Positions 28,854-40,464 of a DNA stretch of 64,000 bases are shown piece by piece. The stretch comes from Phaeacidiphilus oryzae TH49 (GTDB taxonomy: Bacteria > Actinomycetota > Actinomycetes > Streptomycetales > Streptomycetaceae). The stretch is taken from NCBI RefSeq assembly GCF_000744815.1, contig NZ_JQMQ01000004.1, positions 434,001 to 498,000 on the forward strand, read 5' to 3'. A program made the translations under genes and the position numbers. Under the pieces are notes generated by a model. That model did no database searches and was not told the origin of the DNA. It was given only the letters and a program-made list of their open reading frames with translations. Positions within the stretch are counted from its first letter, which is position 1. Each line of letters begins with the position of its first letter.

Positions 28854-29211
28854 TGAGCGACCGACCGGCCGGGCCCCGCCCGCCGCACGCACGCACGACC
28901 GAGATGGGCGTGCGGTACGCGATCGTGCCCATGCCCGGACTCTCCCTGGAGACCGTGGCCCGCCACTCAGGCCTCCATCCCGACCTGATCCGTCGGTTCG
29001 TCGCCCTCGGACTGGTGGACGCCGGCCGTGACGCCTCCGGACGGCTGGAGTTCGCGCCGACGGCCCCGGCCGTCCTGGCCCGGGTCCAGCGGCTGCGTAC
29101 CGGGCTGTGCCTGAACTACGCGTCCCTCGGTCTGGTACTCGACCTGCTCGACCGCATCAGCCTGCTCGAAGCCGCGCTGCGGCGTGGAGGCATGAGGAGT
29201 GATCTACCACC

Positions 29212-29221
<10 letters not shown>
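28853..29221 (+). CDS. CbpM-like / MerR-type chaperone modulator
   Basis: A 122-residue protein with a MerR-like winged-helix half ([30 protein letters not shown]) and a C-terminal helical part ([21 protein letters not shown]). CbpM proteins bind the J-domain of CbpA and restrain it; the same fold in HspR represses heat-shock operons. Which role applies is not decided by the sequence. It lacks the long C-terminal tail of HspR. It overlaps dnaJ by one base and clpB by 10 bases. Confidence 0.72.
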
Positions 29222-31847
<2,626 letters not shown>

Positions 31848-31851
<4 letters not shown>

Positions 31852-32294
31852 GCACCGTGGAGGCCACCAAGGTCACCTGTCCGCACTGCGGGCGCACCAA
31901 CCGGGTGCCGGCGGCCGCCGAGGGCCGCCCCACCTGCGGCAACTGCAAGCAGCCGCTGCCCTGGATAGCCGACGCGGGCGACGACGACTTCACCGAGGTC
32001 GTCGAGCAGGCCACTGTGCCCGTCGTAGTCGACCTGTGGGCCACCTGGTGCGGCCCCTGCCGCATGGTGAGCCCCGCGCTGGAGAAGGTCGCCACCGAGC
32101 TCGCGGGAACGATCAAACTGGCCAAGGTCGACATCGACAAGAACCCGCGCCTGGCGCGGCGGTTCGAGGTCCAGGCGGTACCGACGCTGCTGGTCCTCGA
32201 CAAAGGACAGACCCTCGCCCGGCAATCAGGCGCCGCACCTGCCGCTGCCCTGCGGCGGTGGGTGGAGCAGTCGATCACAGCCCGGGAAGGATGA
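31848..32294 (+). CDS. trxC: thioredoxin 2-type (zinc-ribbon thioredoxin)
   Basis: A 148-residue thioredoxin with an N-terminal zinc ribbon (Cys11, Cys14, Cys30, Cys33 in CPHC and CGNC) and active site WCGPC (Cys68, Cys71), then cis-Pro in AVPTLLVLD. This is the Trx2/TrxC architecture. It starts inside the clpB stop (ATGA), so it is translated with the chaperones. It probably keeps thiols reduced under oxidative or heat stress. The reductase-like gene two positions on lacks cysteines, so its electron donor is not obvious. Confidence 0.93.
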
Positions 32295-32299
32295 TTCCG

Positions 32300-32563
32300 A
32301 TGACCCTCCACGCAGACCCGCACCTCGCCCTTGTCCGACCGGTCCAGCCGCTGACCCCGGAAGGGTGTCAGGAGTGTCTGCTGCTGGGCTCCCCATGGGT
32401 CCACCTCCGGCTCTGCCTGACCTGCGGCCATGTCGGCTGCTGCGATTCCTCACCCAACCGGCACGCCCGCCGGCACGCCGCCGCCGACGGTCATCCGATC
32501 GTGGCGTCCCTGGAGCCCGGCGAGGACTGGCGCTGGTGCTACGTCCATGAGGCGTTCGTGTGA
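32300..32563 (+). CDS. UBP-type zinc-finger protein
   Basis: An 87-residue protein that is essentially one ZnF-UBP domain. It has Cys23/Cys26 in CQEC, Cys39 and Cys42 in LCLTCGHVGC, and His residues in NRHARRHAAADGHP, ending DWRWCYVHEAF. In eukaryotes the domain binds the ubiquitin tail; the bacterial role is unknown. ATG 32300 has GGAAGG 8 nt upstream; ATG 32291 would overlap the trx stop. It overlaps the following flavoprotein by TGATG, so it is likely a partner in the same redox unit. Confidence 0.85.
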   Translation: MTLHADPHLALVRPVQPLTPEGCQECLLLGSPWVHLRLCLTCGHVGCCDSSPNRHARRHAAADGHPIVASLEPGEDWRWCYVHEAFV

Positions 32564-34344
32564 TGCCCGGCGAGGAGACACGGCCGGGCGCAGCGCCTGT
32601 GCCGGCCGAGGCCGAGGAGAGCGTCCCCTTCGAGACCCCCGACGTCTACGGCGCCTATCCCCGCCTGTCGGACGACCAGATGGCCCGCCTCGGGCAGCAT
32701 GGCCGGCGGCGCGCGGTCGACGCCGGTGACGTGCTGATCCGGGAGGGGGAGCGCTGCGAGACGTTCTACGTCGTCCTGAGCGGCTCGATCGCCATCGTCG
32801 AGGGCCACGGCACGCCCGATGAACACCTGCTGCGCGTGCACGGCCCTGGCCGCTTCGTCGGCGAACTCGGCCTCCTGAACGGACAGGTGGCCTTCTACAC
32901 CGCCGTGGTCAGGGACCCCGGCGAGATCCTCGCCCTGTCCATCGACCAGCTGCGTGAGCTGGTGACCCGGGACTCCGCCCTTGGTGACGTGGTGTTGCGT
33001 GCCTGCCTGGGCCGCCGTGCTCTGCTCGTCGGACAGGGCGCCGGTTTCCGCATCATCGGCTCGCGGTACTCGCCCGACACCCGGCGGCTGCGCGAGTTCG
33101 CCGCCCGCAACCGGCTGCCGCACCGCTGGATCGACCTGGAGACGGATGAGGAGGCCGAAGCGCTGCTGCGGCGCTTCGCGGTCGATCCGGAGGAGACGCC
33201 GCTGGTGATCTGGCGGGACACGACGCTGCTGCGCAATCCGAGCAACGCCGAACTCGCCCGGTTCATCGGCTTGCCGCCCCTGGAGGCAGGCGGTCACCGC
33301 GGCGATCTCCTGATCGTCGGCTCCGGTCCGGCAGGTCTCGCCGCCGCGGTGAACGCCGCCTCGGAGGGACTCGGCACGACCGTGGTCGAGACGCTGGCCA
33401 CCGGCGGCCAGGCCGGGACGTCCTCCCGTATCGAGAACTGCTTCGGCTTCCCTTCCGGCATCTCCGGCGCCGAACTCACCGAGCGCGCTGTGCTCCAGGC
33501 GGACAAGTTCGGCGCCCGGATCAGCGTCCCTGCGGAGGCGGCCCGGCTCGAACGGCGCGATGGCCACTACGCCGTCGGGTTCACCGACGGCAGTGAGATC
33601 ACCGCCCGTACCGTCGTCCTGGCCACCGGCGCCCGCTATCGCCGCCTCCAGGTACCCGGCATCGAGCCGTTGGAGGGCGCGAGTGTCCACTACTCGGCGA
33701 CGGTCTACGAGGCCCAGCAGTGCCGTACCGATCCGGTGGCGGTGGTCGGCGGCGGCAACTCCGCAGGCCAGGCCGTGCTCTTCCTGGCCGGGTACGCACC
33801 GCGGGCGTATTTGCTCGTCCGTGGGCCAAGCCTGGAGGAGCACATGTCCCGCTACCTGATCGATCAGATCGAGCGCCACCCCCGAGTGCAGGTACTGCTG
33901 CACACCGAGGTGACCGAGGCACTCGGCGACAAGGCACTTGAGGCGCTCACCGTGGTCGACCACCGTACGGGCGAGCAGCGCCATCTCGCGGTGCAGGCCC
34001 TGTTCGTCTTCACCGGCGCCGACCCCCACACCGACTGGCTGGCCGGCGCGCTCGCGCTGGACGCGCGCGGCTATGTGCTCACCGGCACTGAGGCGCAGGC
34101 CTGTTCCGCCCCCGATGTGTGGCAGAGTCAGGGCCGCGACTGCCTGACGCTGGAGACCAGCATGCCCGGCGTCTTCGCCGCCGGCGATGTCCGCAGCGGC
34201 TCGGTGAAGCGCGTGGCCTCCGCGGTCGGCGAAGGCGCGATGAGCATCCACTTCGTCCACCGCTACCTGGGCCACACGGCCGCGCCCGGCGGCACCGACA
34301 GCTCTCCGCACACCCGACCGAAGGAGTCCGCTTGGCTTGCCTGA
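32563..34344 (+). CDS. cyclic-nucleotide-binding domain + thioredoxin-like + thioredoxin-reductase-like flavoprotein
   Basis: 593 residues with three parts. A CNBD (about 40-150) has GDVLIREGERCETFYVVLSG and GRFVGELGLLNGQ. A degenerate thioredoxin/glutaredoxin-like domain (about 160-240) has GSRYSPDTRRLREF and no active Cys. A TrxR-fold FAD/NAD(P)H module has VGSGPAGLAAAV near 252, GGGNSAGQA near 395 and GVFAAGDVRSGSVKR. Where TrxR has CATC this protein has SATV (about 378-381), so it cannot be a standard thioredoxin reductase. It closes the chaperone-redox operon. Its activity could respond to cAMP or a similar ligand (inference). Confidence 0.85.
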   Translation: MPGEETRPGAAPVPAEAEESVPFETPDVYGAYPRLSDDQMARLGQHGRRRAVDAGDVLIREGERCETFYVVLSGSIAIVEGHGTPDEHLLRVHGPGRFVGELGLLNGQVAFYTAVVRDPGEILALSIDQLRELVTRDSALGDVVLRACLGRRALLVGQGAGFRIIGSRYSPDTRRLREFAARNRLPHRWIDLETDEEAEALLRRFAVDPEETPLVIWRDTTLLRNPSNAELARFIGLPPLEAGGHRGDLLIVGSGPAGLAAAVNAASEGLGTTVVETLATGGQAGTSSRIENCFGFPSGISGAELTERAVLQADKFGARISVPAEAARLERRDGHYAVGFTDGSEITARTVVLATGARYRRLQVPGIEPLEGASVHYSATVYEAQQCRTDPVAVVGGGNSAGQAVLFLAGYAPRAYLLVRGPSLEEHMSRYLIDQIERHPRVQVLLHTEVTEALGDKALEALTVVDHRTGEQRHLAVQALFVFTGADPHTDWLAGALALDARGYVLTGTEAQACSAPDVWQSQGRDCLTLETSMPGVFAAGDVRSGSVKRVASAVGEGAMSIHFVHRYLGHTAAPGGTDSSPHTRPKESAWLA

Positions 34345-34397
34345 GCCGTGGGCCCAGCCGCGCGCGGGCGGCGAATTGTCGAGGCCGGCTTCGCCAC

Positions 34398-34847
34398 TCA
34401 GAGGAGGAGGTCGAAGACGGCTCGGGCCTCGTCCCAATGCTGGGGCTGGGGATTCTTCAGCTCGGGGTGGAGGATTTTGAAGCTCTGAGCAAGGGCCAGG
34501 CTGAGTCCGCCGATGATGTCCGGGTAGGCCGCCTCGGTCTCCTCGTCGGGTGTGCGGTCCAGCGCGGGGTGGGTGGCGAGCTGTTCCAGGATCGGCTTGA
34601 GCTCTACTTCGTGGTCGAGCCGCTGGAAACGGTGGATGCTCTCCTGCAGGCCTTTCGTGATCGGCAGGTCGCGGGTCCGGATGATGTCGCGCTCGTTGGC
34701 CTTGGCAGCGGCCTGGGCGACGACCAGCAGATCGTAGAGCTTGGCGTCCACGAAGTCGCTGTAGCGCTTGAGATCGTTCTTGTCGACGTTCAGCCCCGCG
34801 GCGGCGCGGAAGAACCTTTCGAACCTGGCGATGGACATCACAGTCAT
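34398..34847 (-). CDS. DUF1931 histone-fold protein
   Basis: A 149-residue protein of the DUF1931 family, whose known structures contain paired histone folds. Typical blocks are ARFERFFRAAAGLNVDKNDL, KLYDLLVVAQAAAKANERD and DLPITKGLQESIHRF. It may bind DNA or oligomerise; no function is established. GGAGG 8 nt before ATG 34847 supports this start; an upstream in-frame ATG at 34940 lacks one. It converges on the flavoprotein gene and is divergent from the FUSC gene. Confidence 0.85.
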   Translation of the reverse strand: MTVMSIARFERFFRAAAGLNVDKNDLKRYSDFVDAKLYDLLVVAQAAAKANERDIIRTRDLPITKGLQESIHRFQRLDHEVELKPILEQLATHPALDRTPDEETEAAYPDIIGGLSLALAQSFKILHPELKNPQPQHWDEARAVFDLLL

Positions 34848-34926
34848 GACGGCAACCTCCGACTGCGGGCGCCTCGGTGGCTCCCGGCCCTGGGTTTCGA
34901 GTTCAGCCTGGCCGACGGGGGCGCGC

Positions 34927-34940
34927 GAATGCATGCGCAT
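34927..34940. promoter_or_regulatory. ATGCATGCGCATGC palindromic element
   Basis: GCATGCGCATGC (34929-34940) is a perfect 12-bp palindrome, 82-93 bp upstream of the DUF1931 start. The 11-mer ATGCATGCGCA recurs on the minus strand at 23102-23112, about 42 bp upstream of the GH2 gene. A candidate operator; no regulator is known for it. Confidence 0.3.
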
Positions 34941-35041
34941 GCCGAGCCCAATTAGCCTCCCCGTGTTGCCCTGCCAGGCCGGGGTGACCTGCGTCGCGCG
35001 GCGAAGGCGACCAGCAGGACGTTCCGGCTAGGCTCACCTCC

Positions 35042-37222
35042 GTGACGTGGCTGCGGGGCTTCCGGGAGGTCGTGCGATCCGGACTCACGATCGAGGAGAC
35101 GCGGCTGGAGCCCCTGCTCGCGCTGCGCACGGCTGCCGGGGTGGCGATCGTCGTCGGACCGGCGCTGTGGCTGTTCTCTCCTGCACACGCCGCGTCCGCC
35201 GCCCTCGGTGCCTACTCCGCGGGCGGGGCCACTTTTCAGCGCACCTGGCGTCCACGCAAGGTGATCGCGCTCGGCGCGGGCGCGGGCCTGGCGCTCAGCA
35301 CCTTCGTGGGCTACCTGGCGGCGGGGCGACTCGTGACCTTCCTCCCACTGCTGGCCGTATGGGCCTTCGCCGCAGGGATGGCGTGGGCCGTCGGATCGAC
35401 CGCTGGGATCGTCGCAGCGACGACGGTCGGCAGCATGCTGGTGACCGTCACCCTGCCGACGAGCATCGGGCAAGCCCTGGAACACGCGGGGGTCATCGCG
35501 CTCGGAGGCCTGGCACAGGCCCTGCTGATCTTGCTGTTCCCGATCCGCCGTTGGGGGGCGCATCGTGACGCCCTCGCTGACGCGCTCGCCGCCGTGGCGG
35601 ACTACGCCCGCAGGCTGCGGCAGGACCCGACCGCCCCGTTCGACCCGGAGCCGTTGATGACGGCCCGGGACGCGGCCGCCGTGACGCCATCACAGGCCCG
35701 AAGCCGTCCCCCCGTCCTCCACGGCCCCCGAGGCCTCGCCGAGCGCATCCGGCCGGTCGTCACCGCGCTCGCCGACCCGGAGGTCGGCGCCCCGCCGGAG
35801 GGGCCCGGGAGGGACCGGGCACGGGAGTTGCTCAACGCGACCGCCGACGTCCTGGACGCGGCCGCCCGTTCGGTCCGCCGGGGCACCCCCGTCGGTGTAC
35901 CGCCCGGGAGCGCGGACGTCCTCCGCGTCGACGCGGAGCACGAGGTGCTGGAGGGACCGGCCCGGCAGGCCGCCGAGCGGCTCGTGGAACTGCTCGGCGA
36001 GGCATGGGAGATCGCCGGGAGCGGCGGCGCCTCCAGGAAGACGCCCCCGCCGCCCGGTCCCTCAAGCGACGCCCCGCTCCTGGTGCGCCCGACAATGTTC
36101 CGGCTTCTCCCGATCGTCGTCCGGGCGATCCGCCGTGAGCTCCGCCGGGACTCGCCCGTGTTCCGGCACGCGGTTCGCCTGGCGGCGGTGGCCCCGCTCG
36201 GCTATCTGATCGCCGCCCGGCTACCCGTCGCCCACGGCTACTGGGCGCCCCTCACCTCGGTGATGGTGATGCGGCCGGACTTCCACCGGACGTACGCGCG
36301 CGCGGTGGCCCGTTTCGCCGGGACCCTCGCAGGAGTCGCGCTCGCCACCGGGATGGTGCGGGCGTTGGGCCCGGACGCCCATGTGTTCGACGCACTGGCG
36401 GTGGTCTCGGCGGGCCTGTCCTACACGCTGATCCGGACCGGCTACGCCTACTCCCAGTGCTTCACTGCCGCGTACGTCGTCTTCCTGCTCGGCATGGGCG
36501 GCCAGGGCTGGGAGCAGACGGTCCCGGAGCGGGTGGTGCTCACCCTCCTCGGCGGGGCCTTGGCCATGCTGGCATACGTGGTGTTTCCGGCATGGGAGAC
36601 GCCGCGGCTGCGGGGCCGGCTCGCAGACTGGCTCGCCGCCGACGGCCGCTATGCGGCCGCGGTGCTCCGCAGCCACGCCGAGCCGTCTCCGGAGCATCGC
36701 GCCGACATGCGCAGGGCCCTGCTGGCGAGCAGGGAGGCGGGCGCTGCCTGGCAGGAGGCCTACCACCGCGCAAGACAGGAACCGGTCCGCCCCCGAGGGC
36801 TGACGTCGCGCGAGGCGCAGGAGGCGCAGGAGGCGGTCAAGCGCTTCGGCCGGGCGGCGATGCTGATGGAGAGCCATGTCCCGCGAGCCGACAGCCCTGT
36901 CACGCCAGAGGCGGAGCGGTACGCCGAGGCCCTGGAGGCGGACACCGCGCAGGCGGCCGCCGACATCCGCGAGCACAGGAACCCGGACTGGGGGCGTGTG
37001 GAGGACGCGCTCCACGCCTGGGAGGGCTCCGCCGCCAGGGACCGGAGCCCGGCGCTGCGGCGCGGGGCGGAACTGCAGAAACGGGCCTTGGAGGACCTCG
37101 CGACGGCCGTGAACCGCACACCCCTGGAACGGGACGTCGACTCCGCTCGCGAGGAGCAGCGGGTCCAGGCGGCTGCGGCGGCGGAGGATGACGGATCGGG
37201 AGCCCTGCCCCGGGGTGGGTGA
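35042..37222 (+). CDS. FUSC-family membrane protein
   Basis: A 726-residue protein. The N-terminal hydrophobic block has five or six helices (about 25-175), with a soluble linker at about 175-335. A second block of about six helices (about 350-500) contains the FUSC pattern HGYWAPLTSVMVMRPDF. A long, helical, charged C-terminal domain ends at about 725. FUSC proteins are putative aromatic acid or small-molecule exporters. The start is GTG with no strong ribosome site. It stands alone, between the DUF1931 gene and an acidic membrane protein. Confidence 0.83.
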   Translation: MTWLRGFREVVRSGLTIEETRLEPLLALRTAAGVAIVVGPALWLFSPAHAASAALGAYSAGGATFQRTWRPRKVIALGAGAGLALSTFVGYLAAGRLVTFLPLLAVWAFAAGMAWAVGSTAGIVAATTVGSMLVTVTLPTSIGQALEHAGVIALGGLAQALLILLFPIRRWGAHRDALADALAAVADYARRLRQDPTAPFDPEPLMTARDAAAVTPSQARSRPPVLHGPRGLAERIRPVVTALADPEVGAPPEGPGRDRARELLNATADVLDAAARSVRRGTPVGVPPGSADVLRVDAEHEVLEGPARQAAERLVELLGEAWEIAGSGGASRKTPPPPGPSSDAPLLVRPTMFRLLPIVVRAIRRELRRDSPVFRHAVRLAAVAPLGYLIAARLPVAHGYWAPLTSVMVMRPDFHRTYARAVARFAGTLAGVALATGMVRALGPDAHVFDALAVVSAGLSYTLIRTGYAYSQCFTAAYVVFLLGMGGQGWEQTVPERVVLTLLGGALAMLAYVVFPAWETPRLRGRLADWLAADGRYAAAVLRSHAEPSPEHRADMRRALLASREAGAAWQEAYHRARQEPVRPRGLTSREAQEAQEAVKRFGRAAMLMESHVPRADSPVTPEAERYAEALEADTAQAAADIREHRNPDWGRVEDALHAWEGSAARDRSPALRRGAELQKRALEDLATAVNRTPLERDVDSAREEQRVQAAAAAEDDGSGALPRGG

Positions 37223-37378
37223 ACGCGATCGTGCACGCGGCGATGCGCGGGCCTGGCCGGGAGGTGGCCGGCCGAGCCGGTCGTACGGGCGGCGTGCCGC
37301 CGTGTGTACCGGATCGTTACGAGCGGGCTGTGCGAAGGCTTATCCATCTCTCAGAATCCACCCCTAGCGTGGCCGCCC

Positions 37379-38134
37379 ATGGACACGAACAAGGACGACA
37401 AGAGCACCCGCGAGACCGTCGCACTCAAGGAGCGCGCGGAGAGCGAAGAGGCGGGCACCCAGGAAGGCGCCGAGAAGACCGTGGACGCGAACGCGCAAGA
37501 GCCGGCCGAGGCCGCTGCGGAGCCTGCATCGGTGCCCGAGCAGCAGGCGGGGTCGCAGCAGGAGACTGAGCCGGCCGAGGCCCCGGTGGAAGCCCCGGTG
37601 GAGGGCAACGAGGACGGCGCGGGGGCGGAAGCCGAGGCGGAGACCGGCGCCGAGGCGGAGACCGACGCAGAGGCAGGGGCTGAGGCCGAGGCCGGGCAGC
37701 CGCCGCTCGCCGCCGGCAGCGGGGTGCTGCCGGGCGCCGGGGCGGTGGTCGCCGCCGGGCTCGGCGTGGCCTCGCTGGGCGGTACCTGGCTGGGCACCAT
37801 GCTCTCCGATCGGGCCCAGCTCGTCGGACAGATCTATGCCCAGGCCAACTCCGGCAAGATGACCTCCGCCGAGCAGATCTCCAAGCTCTACGGCACCCCC
37901 TGGCACACCGTGGCCGCCGTCAACGGGATCTTCGCGCTGGTCGCCCTGGTGCTCGCCGGGCTGGTGCTGGTGCTCACCGGCAAGCGGGCGGCGACCTTCC
38001 AGCACCCCGGCTGGGTGCGGGCGGTCTCCTGGGGCGCCGGGGTGCTCGGGGTGGTCGGTCTGCTGATCGCGATCGCGATGTACACCGACCTGTTCGCCGC
38101 CCTGCCGGCGGTGGCCGGCACCTCCGCCGGCTGA
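37379..38134 (+). CDS. membrane protein with acidic, Ala/Glu-repeat N-terminus
   Basis: 251 residues. The first ~115 are extremely acidic and repetitive (EAEAETGAEAETDAEAGAEA) and probably disordered in the cytoplasm. Three membrane helices follow (about 120-145, 180-205, 215-238), with a conserved-looking segment SGKMTSAEQISKLYGTPWHT between the first two. I do not recognise the family. An in-frame upstream ATG at 37304 gives a longer reading, but the Met at 37379 is the natural start of the acidic tract. It is monocistronic. Confidence 0.6.
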   Translation: MDTNKDDKSTRETVALKERAESEEAGTQEGAEKTVDANAQEPAEAAAEPASVPEQQAGSQQETEPAEAPVEAPVEGNEDGAGAEAEAETGAEAETDAEAGAEAEAGQPPLAAGSGVLPGAGAVVAAGLGVASLGGTWLGTMLSDRAQLVGQIYAQANSGKMTSAEQISKLYGTPWHTVAAVNGIFALVALVLAGLVLVLTGKRAATFQHPGWVRAVSWGAGVLGVVGLLIAIAMYTDLFAALPAVAGTSAG

Positions 38135-38142
38135 TCCCCGGC

Positions 38143-38164
38143 GGCAGGAGGACGACCGCCTGCC
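38143..38164. terminator. weak hairpin after the acidic membrane protein
   Basis: GGCAGG (38143-38148) and CCTGCC (38159-38164) can pair around a 10-nt loop, 9 bp after the stop at 38134, between convergent genes. Six base pairs, so support is modest. Confidence 0.3.
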
Positions 38165-38249
38165 CCTCGACCGCGTAACCGTGTGACTGTGTGACCGGCG
38201 GTGTGCCGTGCCTTCGCGGAGGCCGGCCGCCGTCTTCGCGCGCGGGCCC

Positions 38250-38552
38250 TCAGGAGGCGCCCGTGGTGGTGTGCCCGGTGCCCGTCCCGGCGCCCGGCGG
38301 CTGGGCCGAGGTGCCGGTGTTGGAGCCGGTGCCTGAGCCGCCGGTCTGGTTCCCGGTGCCCCCCTGGTCGCCGGAGTCGCGCTCGGCGTGGAGCCCGGGC
38401 AGATGGGCGGTGAGGTCCGGCAGCGCGTGGGCGTAGCCGGCCGTCAGCGCGGCGGCCGCGGCCGCCGCGGCCAGCGAGACCCGGCGGGTCCACGTCCCGA
38501 CCCGCCGAAGCCCCTCGTCCCGGCGGCGGATGCGAACGACGTCCCTGTTCAT
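38250..38552 (-). CDS. small single-helix protein coupled to ApbE
   Basis: 100 residues. A basic N-terminus (VVRIRRRDEGLRRVGTW) precedes one Ala-rich hydrophobic helix (VSLAAAAAAAALTAGYAHAL), then a Ser/Gly/Thr-rich tail. The C-terminus is probably outside the membrane. Its start overlaps the stop of the ApbE gene (ATGA), so they are one operon. I see no DxxSGAT flavinylation motif, so it is not an obvious substrate of ApbE. The family is not recognised. Confidence 0.6.
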   Translation of the reverse strand: MNRDVVRIRRRDEGLRRVGTWTRRVSLAAAAAAAALTAGYAHALPDLTAHLPGLHAERDSGDQGGTGNQTGGSGTGSNTGTSAQPPGAGTGTGHTTTGAS

Positions 38553-39528
38553 GGTTCCTGGTCGTCTCCTCTGCTGTTCTCGCGGCGGCCTGGCCGGTCC
38601 GGCGGCCAGCCGCCCAGGGTGAGGACGGATCCGTCGACCCGGACCAGCCGGGCCGGCAGGCCCCGGCGGCGCAGCCGCTCGGGTGCGGCGGAGCCGAGGA
38701 CGACGGCCGCGGTGGCCTCGGTGTTGGCCTCGACGCAGTCCGCCGCCGCGACGCTGACGGTGCGCCAGACCGGCGGCGGAACGTCGCCGGTGGCCGGGTC
38801 GACGATGTGGTGGAGTACGCGCCCGCCGCGCCGCCAACTGCGGGCGGCCGTACCGGAGGTGGCCAGTCCGCCGGCGCGGATCGAGACCACCGGCCGGTCC
38901 GGGCTCGAGGGCGCCGAGTGGACGTCGGCGACCTCGATCTGCCAGCCGCCCTCGGGCGGTTCGCCGGCCGCCGACAGGTCGCCGCCGAGGCCGACGAGCA
39001 CCCCGCGGCCGCAGGCCTCGGCCGCGCGCCGGGCGGCGCGGTCCGCGCACAGCGCCTTGGCCGTCGCGCCCAGGTCGAGGGCGACTCCGGCGGCCAGCCG
39101 CAGCCGCCGGGTCGCGGGATCCCACCGCACGCCGCGCAGGCCGGCGGGCCGGAGGACGACCGCCGGACGGACGTCCTCCGGGCGGACGGAGGCGAAGGTC
39201 CGGTCGTAACCGAGGGCGGAGACCGAGGCCCCGACGGTGGGGTCGACGGCGCCCGCCGTGGCCTCCGCCGCCCGGAAGGCGGTGTCCAGGGCCTCGGCGA
39301 AGAGCGGTCCCGCGGTCAGCGGGGGCCGCCCGCCGCGGCGTTGGCCCGGGACAGCTCGGAGTCCTCGCGGAACCGGCTGCAGGCCAGATCGATCGCCGCC
39401 AACTCGCCGTCCAGCACCCGCCGGGCGGTGTCGAGCGCAGCCGGCTCCGGCCCGGCGACCAGCAGCACGGCGGTGGTGCCGAGGGCCGGGAAGCGAGCGC
39501 TCGCGGGAGCGGCGGCGTTGGTACCCAC
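38549..39528 (-). pseudogene. apbE: ApbE FAD:protein FMN transferase, split by a frameshift
   Basis: The N-terminal ~70 residues from GTG 39528 end with the ApbE motif SRFREDSELSRANAAAG, then hit a stop (39316-39318). The downstream frame continues the same family: FAEALDTAFRAAEATAGAVDP, SALGYDRTFASV, LDLGATAKALCADRA, GVLVGLGGDLS, HHIVDPATGD, and the Mg site region ANTEATAAVVLG. One lost base in the run cgggggccgcccgcc joins the two. The protein would attach FMN covalently to Thr/Ser of partner proteins. This could be an assembly indel, because the domain is otherwise complete. It is coupled to the small gene at 38250 and divergent from the enoyl-CoA hydratase. Confidence 0.8.
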
Positions 39529-39647
39529 CCCACCAGTCTCCGACCGAGGACGTCCAGGACCGGTACAGAACTCCTTCGGAAGCGGTAAAGGCGAGTGGGA
39601 GGATCCTCGGGAACCGACGAGATCCGGCTCCGGGAGGACCAACCGCC

Positions 39648-40451
39648 ATGCCCACCGTGCTGACCAGCCGTCCGCTGCCCGGCGTCACCGTCCTCACCCT
39701 CAACCGGCCCCAGGCGCTGAACGCCCTCACCCACACCCTGGTCGGCGAGCTGGCGGAGGCCCTCGACGACGTCCACCGGGACCGGGACTGCCGCGTCCTG
39801 GTGCTCACCGGCGCGGGCCGCGCCTTCTGCGCCGGCCTCGACCTCAACGGCTACGGCGACGCCCGACTCGCCGAGGAGGAGGGGCCGGTGATCCGTGGCC
39901 TGGGCCGGCAGCGCGAGATCGCCGCGCTCGCCCAGCGGCTGCACGAGCTGCGGCAACCGGTGATCTCCGCGGTGAACGGCCCGGCCGCGGGCGGCGGGCT
40001 GGCCCTGGTCTGCGCCTCGGACATCCGGATCGCCGCCACCCCGGCGGTCTTCGCCGTCTCCTTCATCCGGGCCGGCTTCTCCGCCTGCGACATCGGCGTC
40101 TCCTGGCTGCTGCCGCGGATCGTCGGAGCCGGCCGTGCGCACGAACTGATGCTCACCGGGCGGCGGTTCGACGCGGCCGAGGCGCGGGCCATCGGTCTGG
40201 TGACGGACGTGTCCGAGCCCGACGAGCTGCTGGCGGAGGCGGTGCGGAAGGCCGAGGAGATCATGCTGAACCCGCCGGTCTCGGTGGAGCTGACCAAGCA
40301 GGGGATGTGGCTGGCGCTGGAGACGCCGTCCTTCGACGCGGCCGTCGAGTTCGAGAACCGCCAGCAGCTCTTCACGGCGCTCACCGAGGACCGCGCCGAG
40401 GCGACGGCCGCCTTCCTGGAGAAGCGCCCGCCCCACTACCGGCGACGCTGA
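39648..40451 (+). CDS. enoyl-CoA hydratase/isomerase family protein
   Basis: A 267-residue crotonase-fold enzyme: LTLNRPQALNALTHTLVGEL at the start, oxyanion-hole region GAGRAFCAGLDLNGYG (about 56-71), then SAVNGPAAGGGLALVCASDI (about 108-127). The usual first catalytic Glu region reads VSWLLPRIVGAGRAHELMLTG. It hydrates or isomerises an acyl-CoA; the exact reaction is not decided by sequence. GGGAGG is 13 nt before the ATG. It is divergent from ApbE and not in an obvious beta-oxidation cluster. Confidence 0.85.
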   Translation: MPTVLTSRPLPGVTVLTLNRPQALNALTHTLVGELAEALDDVHRDRDCRVLVLTGAGRAFCAGLDLNGYGDARLAEEEGPVIRGLGRQREIAALAQRLHELRQPVISAVNGPAAGGGLALVCASDIRIAATPAVFAVSFIRAGFSACDIGVSWLLPRIVGAGRAHELMLTGRRFDAAEARAIGLVTDVSEPDELLAEAVRKAEEIMLNPPVSVELTKQGMWLALETPSFDAAVEFENRQQLFTALTEDRAEATAAFLEKRPPHYRRR

Positions 40452-40464
40452 CCGGCTGCCGGGT

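Noticed and set aside
34903-35563. Minus-strand coding frames over the start of the FUSC gene
   Set aside because: Composition and lack of motifs show they are shadows of the FUSC gene.
38250-38552. FMN-carrier protein as substrate of ApbE
   Set aside because: No DxxSGAT-type flavinylation motif is present.
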